From contig CANQKH010000005.1 of NCBI GenBank assembly GCA_947624415.1, positions 1 through 64,000 on the forward strand: 64,000 nt of DNA. The letters are read 5' to 3'. The position numbers and the translations under genes are program-made. Below, piece after piece: positions 41,798 through 56,700 of the stretch; position 1 is the stretch's first letter; each line of letters starts with the position of its first letter. Below the pieces are notes generated by a model, which made no database searches, was not told the origin of the DNA, and worked only from the letters and a program-made list of their open reading frames with translations. Origin of the DNA: an uncultured Clostridia bacterium (GTDB lineage Bacteria > Bacillota > Clostridia > Christensenellales > UBA1242).

Positions 41798-44700
41798 ATG
41801 TTTAGAAAAATGTTGAAAAAATGTTATCTTCTAGTTGCGATTCTTCTAATGGCGGGAGGAATATTTTGTTTGCTCCCATCTCGACTTGAAGATTCTCTAA
41901 ATTTTTCAAACCAGTCGAGTGCTGCCACAATTTCTAAGGGTGAGAAATATGGGCAAAGTGATGTATATATAATTCACGCGGGAAGCACTGGTGCCGAGGA
42001 ACTTGGAGAAATTGCAAAAAGCATAGGTGCTAATGAAAGCACCTACACTAGTGCCACCTTCTATTTGGAGGGTGATATAGATTTGGATGGACAATTCTGG
42101 GCTCCTATTGGAACAAAGGAAAATCCATTCAAAGGCGTATTTTATGGCAATGGACATAAGATTTCCAATTTATTGATTACTGAGGAACTTTCTATAGATA
42201 AATCCTATCTTGGATTGTTTGGCTATATTGATGGTGCTACAATTGCCGACTTAAGAATAGGTGGAAATAATGTTTTTAATGTTAAAACGACACCAACGTC
42301 ATATGGAACAATGGTTGGATATGCGGCAAGTTCTGCAATTATAAACTGTTATGAAGAAAGCGTGAACAAAAAATTAACAGTTGGCGACCCTGATTCAAGC
42401 ACAGATTTTACACCAGTTAATATGTATAGTATTGGTGGCGGAACGAGTTCAATAATTTATGAGGGTGCTTGTTACTTAGGAAAATTTGATGAAAATAATG
42501 AGAATGACAAACTCGCCGAAATAGTTGATCCTGAAAGCGGAACGGCAACTAAAGCAACAAATGTAACAAGAGACACCGAAAAAACTGGTATTTCAACGGG
42601 ATATGTTTCAACATTCACAGTTGACCAGCCTACTTGGAGTGCAACTGAGGATTCTTATAAAGGGCATTCAACAACAACTCTTATAAGTGGATACTATGGT
42701 TTTTATAAAGTAGTTAATGGAAAAGCAGAGGAATTTTATAACCCTTTTAAAGGCGATAAAACAACAGGCGGCACCGATGTAACAACAAAAGGAATAAGAG
42801 TTTTATTAAAAATTTCAGAAGGCAAAATGGTGATTGATACTAGCAGTCCATCAAAAGCGGGAATCTTTTTAAAAGATAACTTTATTCAGCGAAGCGAGGT
42901 GAACGAAACCAATAAAGCCGACAATGAAGGAAAAGTATTTGCTCTTAAAGAGGGCGTTAAATTAACAATGCCAGTGGTTTCTTCTTCAGAAAAAGCGGAG
43001 ATGACAGAGGAAGCATCACCAATATTAGTTAATTTTGATGCTAAGCATGGTGGTGAAACAGTAAATCATAAAACAATAGGAAAGGCAAGGACTGCTTCAA
43101 CGGAACAATTAGTTGGTGAAACGAAGTCAAACACTTATCCTTATGATATGTCTTTCTTAACATATTTCAGTTTGTATACCGGATATGTTAGAAGACTTGG
43201 TTATGATTTTGCGGGAATACATAAAAAAGGTAGTTCTTCTAATTTAGACTTTAATATAACAGTCGAAGAAACAACTAAAAATGAAAAGTTAACAACAAAT
43301 GCTGACGTTCCAACAGACTTTTTAAATCAATTCCCTTATGCATGCACTGGCGATGTTGCGACAGGCGATAAATATGAAATGGGATGGACAAGAAATAATG
43401 ACCCAAGAAACTTTAATATAAAACTTGTTATGGCATCAGATGAAGGCTCAAACTTTTCATCAAATTTTGATATTGTAGAAGATGCAATAGACCTTTCTGT
43501 TCAAGACCTGCCCGAAACGCCAGATAAAAAAGAAAATGCTCTTGCATTATCTTCAAGTAAGGGGAGATTTAAGGAATATACAATTTCTTCAGATAGCGTT
43601 TTGACTGATGATACCTTTAAATTTAGCATAACACTTCAGTCGGGATACAGAATAACACTCCCAACATTAATTAAAGTTGGAGATGGTGAAGACGCTCAAT
43701 ATTTCCCACAACCAATTGAGAATGACACAGAGTTTCTACTTAATGGTGATGTGGCAAGCAAAACAAGTGGAATTTATCCTAATTTCACAGGTTCTAGTGG
43801 CGAGAAGGAGAAGTATAAGAAAGGCACAAATTATGATGTTTACAGTCCAACCTATATTTATGGTGAATGGGTAAATGAGAAAACAACTTATAAAATGGTT
43901 GAAAATGTTAAGACTGTTGATAAGCCTGGTTTTGACACCAACAGCAATATTGACAAAACATACAATTTCACTATTGGAAATATTGTAGGTGCTGGTGGAA
44001 CAGTTTATCTTGTTGTAGAAAGAGATTGGTTAAAAGTGGATGTAACTCCTGAACAAAACACAGCAGTAGTAGGTGATGATGGAAATTTGAAATACACTTG
44101 GTCGCTTTTGCAAAGCAAGGCTGCGACCGCAGGGTCAATAACTGAGGATGGCACAAACTTTTTCTTCTATAGTTACGATGGTGGCTTTACGCCAGTTCCC
44201 CAAGATCTTCAAGTGTCAGAAGATGATAAAGAAACAGAAGAAGATGACGACAAATTTGTTAGAAATATATCATTGAGCCAACCTGCCTCTGGGAGAATAT
44301 ATTTGTATTTAAGAAGGGGTGAGAAACCTGTTGTAAAATTGGCAATGGAGGAGAAATATATTTTAGGTATTTCAAATCAGACAATGTCGACTTCTCCACA
44401 AGATGACGGAGCAAGATTTACAAGCACAGGAAGTCCAAATATATTAAAGCAAACCAAAGCCGGCGTTACGTCAAGTGCAGTGGGATATTTTCAAGTTTGG
44501 ATATTCAATATTGAATTTAGTGATGTGGCTAATGGCGATTATGATAAAGCTCTCAATGACAATCATAAATTAACAATTGTTTGCGGATCTCTTTTAACAC
44601 GTGTAACTGCTAATTTTTATGAAATCAAGAATGTAACAAATGAAGGCGAGACAAAAATAGTAACGACCCTAATAGAGAACGAAACTGACCTGGCAGGTCT

Positions 44701-47700
44701 TGCAGTATTTGTAAACCCTTCCAACCTAGAAACCGACCAACTCCCATCAACAGCGGATGATGGTCTTGGTTCTGGAAATGCAAAAACAGTAGGTTTATCA
44801 GATGCCAGCGAAGGGACTGCAACAGACAGTATTTATGTTGCAAAAAACACTAAATTTCAAGCCGCATATTTTAAATTGAAGGATGAGAAGACGGGTTCAA
44901 CTAGTGGTGAATATAATTTAACGGATGATGAAAGTTATTATACATACTGGACGGGATCAAAAATTCTCGTTAATGCCACACTCAATGGCGACAGCAGTCT
45001 TAACTATACAATAGATGTATACTTTAAACAAAGAACTTATGATGTAACAATACAATATAAAATTGAAGATGGTGTTAATGAAGTTGAAATAAAAAATAAT
45101 CTTAATTATTTATTTGATACAGCCCCTACAAATTATACAGATCAAGCGGTAGGCAAATTTTCAGATCCAATTTCCTTTACCTTAGGTGAAATTGGGCGAG
45201 GTGTTTTAAGTTTTAAAAGTGCAAGTGTAAGTGGAAGCACTGATTTATCAGGTCCATCCCTTACAAGCACCATACAACAAAGTGGCACTTCCACAGAAGG
45301 GGGGCCAGGGACAGTTGCAGGGACATCTGCCAGCGATGTTGATGAAACGCCAGGGAAATATGATTTTGACTTTACTCTGGGTTACTATGACACAACAATA
45401 ACCTTTACTTTTGTATATAAATCTGTTGATTTCAAGATTTCTAAATTATATTATGATGGCGACACAATAGATGGGGCAATGACGGCAATAGAGAAAATAT
45501 TCAAGTTCAATTTTAATGATGGTGCTGAAGGTCCTAGTCTATCACTTGTTGAAACAAGTGGCGTCAATGGCGACAAAGGTAGCAAAATATCAAGCATTTC
45601 TATTTCCTCGCAATATTATCTTTTGAAATGGTATATAAAAGGGACGGCAAGTGTAGCGGTAAGTGGCACTGGCTTGGATGTATTTATGTCTGACCAGACC
45701 GCTCTTGAAGCAATAGCGAAAGAGGTCGGGGGAACTAATGCCCTCGAGGTTGAATTTGGGGGATTGATGCCTTATGTTGGGCTTAGAACAGTTACTGTCT
45801 ACTATTCTGTCAACCCAGTCAGTGAAAATGACGTTCTTTGTGCTGACACGGCTGGAAATCTACTAGATGGAAAAGACAGAAAACAAAAGGTTGGCGAAAT
45901 CTCATGGAATATAAAAGAGGGTAAAGCAAATGTCTTAAGTGATTTATCTGATGAAGTATTCTTTAACGTTGGTTATATATTGAAAGGATATTCAGCTCTC
46001 GCCGGGACGATAACTTGGGACGAAACTGGGAAAACATACACTCTTGAGATAAAGGACTTTGCAAGATTATTCGCTGGTGGAGCAGGCGCTGAATTTTTGG
46101 GAGATGAAGGAACGGGACTAACCGCTTGGTCAGCATTCGCAGTAGGTGCTACTGCAGAAGAATGTTCAACAGACCTGGCAGCAATTTGGGAGGCTATTAC
46201 ATATAAACTTCAAATTGACAGTCAGAATGACCAACAAATAACAGTTAAATTAGGAAGTTCAATTTCTTATTCACTTCCTGCAACAACTAGCAGCGACTAT
46301 AAACTGGGATTTGCAAATTACACAATACAATATGGCGAAGCAGGAAAAGAAGGAAGCACGACATCAAAAGCAACAGGAGATAAAGACGAGGGCTATGTTG
46401 TAACAGGTTACAAACTTTATCAATCTGGTGATGAGACTAATGGTAAAGTAGTAAATAGTGGCGAAGAATACACAATTACAGCACAAATTTTATATGATAT
46501 TTTAACAAACAACTCTACTTATAGATTCCAAGAAAACGATGCAACCCATCCAATTATAATTAAAACATTAAGAGAACCAGCAACTTATTATCTTATCCTT
46601 GCTGCATCTCCATATTATCATTATAACTGGAATGATGATTCAGGCATAGGCGAAAAAATAACAGATGAAAGTAATAGTGCTTTAAATGGTGCTATAAGGA
46701 TAAAAGTTAAATACAAGTCTTTGCCAACCGATCTTAATGCATTAATGCAAGAAAATGCTACCGACTCAACAGCAAAAAAACTTGAAGTAGTAAGAGATGG
46801 TTATACTTGCAATGGTTGGGTTCTTGCAAATGATGATGGCACTCAACAACTTAATCAAGCCTTGTATACTTTCAAAACAGAATTTGACCATCAAGATGTT
46901 ATGATTGTTCCTACTTGGGCAAGAGACATATCCAAAGAAACTGTTACAAGTTTGATTTCATACGAGCCAAGCAGCGAGCAAGATGAAGCAAAGAAAGAAG
47001 TAACTTATTATATGGGTTATAACAAACAGGTGGCAACTGGCACAATTGGTGGCGATAATTTAGGCGCGGGAAGCAATGAGCCGGGTGATAGAGGCAGGAG
47101 CGGAACACTGCTTTTAAATGGTGAATACATCAAATCATACAAATTTGATATATCATTCGTAAGTGATGACAAAACTCCAATAACAAAGCAATACTCTACT
47201 ACATCAAAAGATGGTTTAACCCTTGCAGATTTAAGTGAGGGTTCAGGAAAATATACTGTCAAATTTACTATCGAGGTTGGAGAAGTATTAAATTTAACTC
47301 CACGCGTTCTTGAAACCTATACTGTTTCAAGCGAAGAAATAACCATAACATTAAAAAAGAATGTTATTAAATTTATTGAATATTCGCTCACATCTGTTTA
47401 CACAGGCACAAGCACATTTGTTGTTCCTGATGAAAGATATACAAAACAAAATAATTTTGGTTCATTCCTATTTGAATATTCTTGGGATGGTAAAGCCAAT
47501 GCCGAGGCAATAGGAAGCGTTGTTGGTGAAGTAAACTATTTTGTAAACCCAACAATTATTGGTAGTGGTGATGATGGCAGTGATTATAATGTCAGTGTTG
47601 TCAACAAAACCTTGAGATGGAAACTTAACACCGACCAAATTGGTGCTTTGCAAAATCAAGAGGGTTCTTTATATTATTTTGGTGCAAATCCAAATTATTC

Positions 47701-50700
47701 ATTAATATTTGAAAATGTCTTTAAAGGAAAGAATGGCGTAAGCGGATATTTTGTCAATATTGAAAATGCAGTAGAACTTCAAAAGGCAAAATTTACTATT
47801 TCATTCCCAAATGGAACAGGTTATGCTATTCCAGATGTAGAGACACTCATTTGTGATGATTTTGAACCTGGACGTATTTCTTACACAGGATATGATAGTG
47901 AGAAAATTGAATTTACTTATACATTAGGCAAATTAACATTAAAAGCGGCAAAGTCAGACGGAACTTTAATTGCTAGTGGTCAATGGCGGGGCAATGAAAA
48001 TCATGATTTAGATAGTGCTACATTTAATGTTTATGACCTTATAATTACTGGTCATGAGAGTGAACTTGACACCAACTTTGAATGGAATATTTCAACAAGT
48101 AGTTTATTTGAGTTCCTAGACACATCAAAGGCTTTAAAGTTTGAGTATACTGTCGGATATGTTGTTGCAAGAGAGGGCAAACTTCAAAATGCCGAAAAAT
48201 ATAAGGATCAAATAAATAAAATTAGCATTGACACAATAAAGGTAAACGATGTAGAATATGAAATAGTTGATCCAAATCAAGGCACAGTATATTTTGAAAA
48301 CAGAGAACAGTTGGGGACAAGTCGCCGTGCATACCTTATATATTATTATGATAATGTAAATAATAAATTAATTATATATATAGATACAGATTTGCTAAAT
48401 GGAACTGGCAGTATTACTAAAGTTGGATTATCTTACAACCTTAATCTTTCTAACGAAAACAGTGATGCCTTAGTTCTATTGGGGAATGCACCAGTTGATT
48501 CTAGTGCTGATATTGAAAATCTTGTTGAAACCTCAAATAACAGCGGATATACATTTACAATCTCACCATTGGCTGAATATGATAAAGTAAACTACAAAAT
48601 GCTACTCAGCGATGCTGTAAAAGTATCATTAGATTTTAACAAAGGTTGGGAAGTAAAAGAGGGCGAAAATCGCTCAAAAGCGGAGTTTTATGTTTCAGTA
48701 GACGGCCCTTACACAATTTCAGTTCCACAATATGGATATGATGGAATTACTTTCAAAACCTTTGATTTGCAAGCAAATTCTCGCATTAAGTTTGACTCAT
48801 CGTCTGAAAGCGGTGGGTATGTGTTTACATCAACTAAAGGTGGTCCGGCAGAAAATGTTACGGCACGTTGGAGTTTTAATTCAATAGTTGTTACTCCAAA
48901 AGGTTCTCCAATTCCAATTGAAAAATATGCATCAAAGACAGCAATAACTATTGATCTTACAGAAATGGTTGACTTCTCTCTTCCAGCTCAAGGACTTATT
49001 ACATCTCAGTCATATCAACTCCAAAGAGATGGCCAAACTTTCGATGCTACAAGCAGTTTTACTGGCGGCATTCTTGGATCCGGCTTGATTACTTTCAGTT
49101 TATTTGAGAGAAACAATAAAAACTTTGCTACTACAGACCTTACCGGCGATTACAAATTGATAATAACTATAAAATTCCATGATGGCGAAGAGCAAAGTCA
49201 AACCGTGAACTTCGATGTCCATATAACAATAAAAATAAACCAAATTGACGTTAATATTACTGACGATACAAAGAGACTTGAATATAACAACACAGGAAAC
49301 AGACAAGAGGACATAAAATTAGCATTTATGTTAAATGGTGGTGCCGATAAAGAAAAAGATTCTCTTCTTTCGGCACTGAAAACAACAGATAATCAATCTT
49401 CAATTTACAACGTTTATTGGACTTGTGCTAAATCATTAAAAGATGTTGACAATTATACAATAAAATTTATTATAGAAAGTCAATATCAAAAAATTTTCCA
49501 ATTCACTACAGGCGAATTTGAAAAAGAGGTTTCATTTGAAATTTATCAATTTACAATAAAACTTGGAGAGGAACAATATTATGTTCAAATTAATTTTTCC
49601 AAGTCTTTTGGCGAAAACGATCCACTATTTGAAAAAGAAATAGAAGTTTTCACAAAAACTAAAGATAAAGTTACATTAAGGTTCTCAAGGGCGGACACAT
49701 CTGATGAAATAGGCGAATATGCACTTGAGTTCATTGCAATAACATCAGACAATAGCGACAATTATAGAGTTGACACAACAGGCTTTGATGCTACATCAAA
49801 TTCGAAGTTCAAAATTAACAAACCATCTGGTGGCCTTAAAATTGAAATTCTCGACCATAACCTTAATTATATTTATAATGGCAAAACATTATCTACAATA
49901 AGTGCGACCTATTTAGGGGAAGACTTGTATAAACTTTCTGGTGTTATAGATGGCACTGATCAAGAGGTTGAAACTACATTTAAGTTATATTTTGGCAATA
50001 AAATATCAATTCCAGACAATGTAAGAGCCTCCTATGCTGAACACTTGAAATTTACAGTTACACCTAAAAAAGTTGTAGGAAAATATGAAATTAGCGTTGA
50101 AATTACTGGCACAGTCCACGGTCAAGACCAAAGTCTTGCCGAAACTTGGGGCGGGGTTTCATTTGTAAACTCAGATGGTGTAACAGATAAAACAAAAGCA
50201 TATGTTGAGGTTACAAAAAGAGATCTCTATATAACAGGGATAACCAAAGTTTTTGACGGCAATAACAACATTTCTTACAATACTGCAAGCGAAGATGAAT
50301 GCAATTGCACAATTACCTTCCGCACAGGTGATAACGAGGGTCTTGTAACAATAGAGGGAGTTGTTGATAAAGTAATTATATCTGGAAGAATTCCAGGGGA
50401 AAATACTCACAGAGTTGGCACTTATTCTCTTGATTCAAAATCTGTTGGAACTAGTGGAATTTACATAAATGCAGGTGCAGACGATTTGGGAGGGTGCTAT
50501 ACACTTAAAATTGATAGTGCAGAAGCAAAGGTAACACCTTCATCCAAAAAAGTTACAATAAGTGGCGAACAAGAATTAGATTATGGAAGCATTGTTGATA
50601 GTGGCGATGGGACAGGAATTTATACTTCACAAGAAGCACTTGAAAAATTGTTAAGTGTATTAAAACTTAATTATTCAAGCGAGGGCTTCGGCACTGACGG

Positions 50701-53700
50701 TAAAATTAATAAAGAATCATTTACAGTAACAAAAGTTGTAATAAGCGACGCCGCTTATTCAACTGGTCATTATCTAAAGGTAAAAGAGGAAAATGAAGGG
50801 AAATATTCAATTACAATCACTGTAATTTCCCCAGACTTTTTCTTGGACGGAGAAAATGCAGAGGAACAATATGAAAGTTCACAGACTATAGAAGTTTTAA
50901 TAAATAAAGTAAAATTAACGATTTCAAATTCACCAAACAATAATATAAGTAAGGATTATGATGGAAATGTAAGTCTTCCTGAAATAGAAAGAGAATTTGG
51001 GGAAGATGCAAGTCCTTTCATTGCATCAGGGCTTCTTAAAGGTGATAGATTATATGTAAATGAAGGACATTTTGTATCTCCATTAATAGGTGAACAAGAA
51101 ATAGAAATAACCTTAGATGTAAATGACGACCATGCAAACTATGATATTACATACAATGATCTTCACGGCACAATCAGGGCAATAATATTATATTTCAACA
51201 AGGATGTCCATGAAGATGAATTTGTCAAAGACAATGAGAATGTTGTCGGCAAAGAGGGACAAATTGTAGTTGAATTTAAAGATAACAGCGTGCCAAATTT
51301 GATTGACAACATATTAAAGACTGTTTTGACGAGAAAGGGTTATACTCATGAAGGTTATAGTTATAATGGCAATTCTATTGCCGACATCAAAAATAATGGC
51401 GACCTTTCGGCAGCCTTCCTTCAAGCGGCAGTAGATGCAGGCAAAGAGGGACTAGATCTTTATGTAGTTTGGTCAAGAAATGAACTCATAGTTACAATTG
51501 AAACTTATGATACTAATACAAAAGAGCGTTCACACACAGAAATTAGTTGGACGGGATCTACAAGTCGCGACCCAGAAAACCCAATAACTGAAAAAGGGGA
51601 TAACAAGATTACAATCACCGCACTTTACTTTGACAGTTTTGATGATATAAAACTCAATGTAGGCTCAGGATATAAGATTAAAAACATTCCTACAGAATAC
51701 ATGAAAAAAATAGAAGGCGTCTTTGACAAAGAAGGCGAAGGAACGAGAATAGGAAGATTCAGCCTTTCAAATGTTCAAGGAACTCACAACAATGAAACAG
51801 GCAAAGAAGAATTTACTGTAAAAATTGAAATAGTAGAGTTTGAAATTAAAGTTGTCCTTAATGAAAATAATACTGATTCAAAATTTGAACTTCAAGCAAT
51901 TGAAGGCGCCTGGAAAGACAAAACTCGAACATTGACTTATTCGCAGTGGACAGAGGCTGCAAATGACTTGCCAGAAACATTATACTCAAAGGGATATCTT
52001 TGGGCATTCGCTGGCTGGGAACTTAAAGGAGTTGCAAGCGTAGGCGATAATGTTTGGGCTAGAATTAACGGCGATGAACTTACAACAGATACAGAAATAT
52101 TTACATTTGATGCGACATGGGAATTGGGTGAATTTAAACTTAAAATAACCACATCCCACACTACCGACATCAAAGTTGTTGTTGACGACACAACCTTAGA
52201 GCGTCAAACGGCGGCTGAAGGTGATTATTACATTATTCACTTTACCGAATCTCCTGTAATTTCAATAAAGGGAGAGGAATTCTATAGGAATAATTATACT
52301 AAAGCGTGCGTTACCGGGAAAAATAATGGCGTTTCTGACACAATGGGACGGGACGGCAATTATGATGTGATTACTGTAACAAGCATTGAAGGAGATATAA
52401 CTGTAAACATTGACTATGTTGAAGCACAAATTACAATAAAAACAAAAGCGAATGCAAGAGATGGCTCAGTCCTTGTATCTCCAATCAACGGTTCAGAAAA
52501 AGAATCTTCTGTAATAAAAGCAATTTATCAAATTGGTCTAGGCACAATGAATCTTAATGATTTCTTTACAAGTCAATCAAGCATTAAGACCGATAGATAT
52601 TTGTGCACTACGGGAACATACACGCAGATAGGCTGGAAATATGTTAATGCAGATGGAATAGAGCAAGAGAAACTTTATGATATCAATACAGATGTTATTG
52701 ACATAAAAGAGTTAATAAGAGAATTACTTGGCACATCAGGAGAATATCATCCAAATAAAGATGACAGCATTACTCTTAATGCAGTCTTCCAGGGTGATAT
52801 GTATGAAGTAACATTTGTAATAGGACAAGAACTTATTGATGCATATAATTGTGCATTTGTTGAAGGTGGTGGCACAAGCACTACAAAATCAATTCGATAT
52901 GGTGATATATTAAAAGATACAGATATTCCTGTATTTGCTCCTGCCAATTTCGAATTTATTTGGGCAATACAAGACGATTCAAGTATTGAAACTTTTGCAG
53001 CAAACAAACCATTTATTTCTACTTCATTTATAAGCGCTGACCATGTAATGACATTAACAGCAAAGAAAGGTATAGCAAATTATCAAATTAAGTTTGAAAT
53101 AAACAATCACAGTGCCGATCAAGAAGTTAAAGTCTTCTTAGCGGACGGCACAGATATAACGAATAGTGCTGTTCCAGTTATGAATGGTGAAACTATTACA
53201 TTTACTTTCACTCTTCCTGTCGGATATACAATAAATCAAGACACAATCAATGCTCAGGGCTTTAAATTTGAGGTCGATAATTCACGTAATATACAAGCCC
53301 ATGAAGAAACCTTTAAAATTATAAAAGCAGATGCAGAATCTGAACAGCCTGAAATAACAATTTATATTGAAGTAATTGCAAAGGAATACAAAATCAAATT
53401 CAAAGTTACTCCTGACTATGAGACTGTAAATAAAAAAGGCAATGCCGATCCTATAGAAGAAACAACTATACATTATGATGAGTTAGGAAACGATGTTTTC
53501 GGCGACTCTAATATAACATACACAAGAGGCGGATATAGAATTGGCAAACTCGTTACAGCAAAAGGTGAGTTGTTCGCAACTTATATTTCAGAGACAGAGA
53601 TTGATTACAGCGGAAGCAAATTCTTTACAAATAAGAATGAAAGATGGGTTTACACAAATGATGCTGCCGAAGATGTAGAAGTCTATATTGTATGGCACTT

Positions 53701-56700
53701 AGATGATGCAGATTACATCAATGTAATTCCAACTCCTGTAAACGGTCATTATTATAATGAAGGCGAGCAGGTTATAGCAACATCTAGATTAGAAATAGAT
53801 GGAAGCACAGCCGCATTTAATGAAATTTTGAAAAATGGTGAGACAATCACCGATGTTTACTACGTTATAGAAGATGGCAGACCAATAAGCGTTAAAGAGG
53901 TGGCAGACTTCGCTCTTAACTATATTAATGCTATTAAGAAGTCAATTACAGTAAACATTACAATTCAAGATTCTTCTTATTTAAGAGATGACCATGGCTC
54001 TGTAAGAACTGTTACTGTTACATTTGACGTTGAACTTAAACCGGCAGTTATTATAGTAAAAGGAGCAAACATTGTTGGATATTACACCGGCTCTTCATAT
54101 TACTGGCCAGTTGCAGAAAATAATTATGGCGAACTATATTACTATGACGCAGATCTTGCCAGCGAAACATGGCATAAAGTTACATATATTAATAAAATTG
54201 ATAAAGTAGAATTTGTTGATGAGCGAGAAGTAGATTTAATGGAGAAATATTGCGTAGGCACTAACTATAAATTAAAATATTTCTTCACGACATTACCAGA
54301 CTTTAAGTTGTCAAACTATAATGGCTTTGTCGACAATAAAGATGGCAAATACACATATACAACAGATGAAATGCTTGAAGAAGGTGATAATAATTACAAG
54401 GTGTTTGGAACAATCCAAGAAGCACAAATTGTTTTAACATTCCAAGAAAGTGGCTATTTTAATGGCCTTACACAAAGAGTTCAAGATCCTCAAATGGAAA
54501 TATTGGGCGGAAGCGACGAATTTTCTGTTACAAATTTAGTTGTAACAACAAAATCAACGGGACTTGATACATATAATCAAACCACTCAATTTACATTTGG
54601 CTGGACACTTACAAGAACGGTTGCTGGAATGGAAGCAATTGAGGCAAGCGAGGAATTTAAGAGTAAAAACTTTAAATTTGTTTTCAGTCCAGACACATAT
54701 TATTCAATAATTACAACAGATAATGCTTATAAAGTAACTTTTGGCGTTCAATATTTTGACGTCGAAGAACTTGCTTTACAGGATGTTACGACAGGTGATT
54801 ATATAAAAATTGACTCATTCCAATATGATGCAAATGATGTTGAGGATGCTGGAAAATATAGTAAATTTGGTGAAACATTCAATTACTTTGACAAAGGCGT
54901 GTTAATTATGACCGTTACAGGAAATGGTCAAGGCGAATTTTACGTTTGGATTACAAAAGGCAAAAGCGTAACATTCAACCTTTCCGCTGTTAAAGTTGAA
55001 TTGCAAGTTCTTAAATGGAATTGGAAGAATGAGTATTCTGACACTCCAGAACAATTAAGATCGCTTCTTGAAAAACTCAACGCTGAAAGTTTGAGTAAGA
55101 GCACCATGGATTTGACAGTTGAGCCTGCTGTGGCTGAAAGAAATTATGTTGCAGTTCTCACTGACTATATTGCAGTTAGATTAAGATATAAGGATAGCGA
55201 CAAAGAGGCCACCGAAGAATCAAATGAAAAATATGTATATATTAGAACCAATAACGAAATATCAATTCCAAATGCCTTAGAATGGGTTGGATTTGACTTC
55301 AAAGGTTGGGATGTGGAAGGTTCAGGCCTTGAACTGAGAACGGATACAATTTATTGCCCATTTGAACATGACCTTAAAGCGGTAAACATTTATGCTAAGT
55401 ATGAGATTTCTGAGCCAGACGTTGAAGGAATTGGTGATGAAAAATGGGTATTCCAGGCACATCTTGCAAAGAGTGGAGACGACTCATTTGAAAACATAAA
55501 ATTCTCATCAATTTGGAAAGATGGGAAAATAAAAAATCGTAACGATGATTCCATTTCTTATTATTTTAATATTTATAAAGGAGAAGAACTTATAACTGTT
55601 CTTGGAGACGAATCATTTAATTTGCCTGCAAACACAACATCAAATGGTAAATATAGAATGAATATAAGATTGGAAAGATCGGGAGCAATAGTATATAAAC
55701 AAGTAGAAAAAGACGTTTATTTCACTATTGAAGTTACAAAACTTACAATGGTTGCACCTGAAGCTAAAAATCTAGTAACAGACTCTACGGACCTTGTATT
55801 TACTTATAAAAACGAAGCATTTGATGACAAAATAGAGTTTGAATTTAATTGTTTGGGAATAGAAAATACAACATTTGATAAATTACACAATCTTGAAACG
55901 AGCAGTTATTATTTCAAACTTGGTGGAAAATCTGAAACTGAAATTAAACTTGCTGGCGAATATACATTAATGTTGGTTTTAGATGAGACAATATTTGATA
56001 ATGAGAAACTTGATGGAGGCGATTATTGTTTTGCGTATACTGTCAATGTAAATAAGGCTATTCTTCCAATAAATGAAGAAGACATTATAGCGTTGAATGT
56101 TGCTGACAAATTCTATGGCGCTGCAGACCCTGTTTTTGAGAATTTGTCTAAGCAAATCAATAACGAAGAAGTATATTTCTCACTTACTCGTGAAAAAGGT
56201 GAAAGTCGTGGGTTATATCCATTCCATGGCGAAAGTCTAAACGACAATTACAACATTCAATTAAGCGAAGGATTATCATTTGAAATCAAAGAATTGGATG
56301 CAACTCTTATTATAAGAACAAAAGACAATAAGAAACTTAATAAGACATATGATAAAGAGACAACAGAATTTATACTTGAATATAGCAACAGAATTTGGAC
56401 TATCAAACTCGGCTTTGTAAGTGCAGAACTTGAACTTGCATACAAAACAGATGATAGTGATGAGGAGCACGAACTTACTATTGGCACAGATATGTATGCA
56501 CATGCTCTTGAAAAGATTCATGCTTTTGATTCTTACGATGTGCTTTATGTCTATGGTCCATCATATGATGCCGATGAGTATAGTGGTCCAGAATCAATAT
56601 TATACGATGGAGAGGGTGCATTCAAAGATTATCAATTTATAATTGATTATGAAATAACTCAAAGGGAACTTCAAATAAAATCAATAACCAAAGAGTTTGA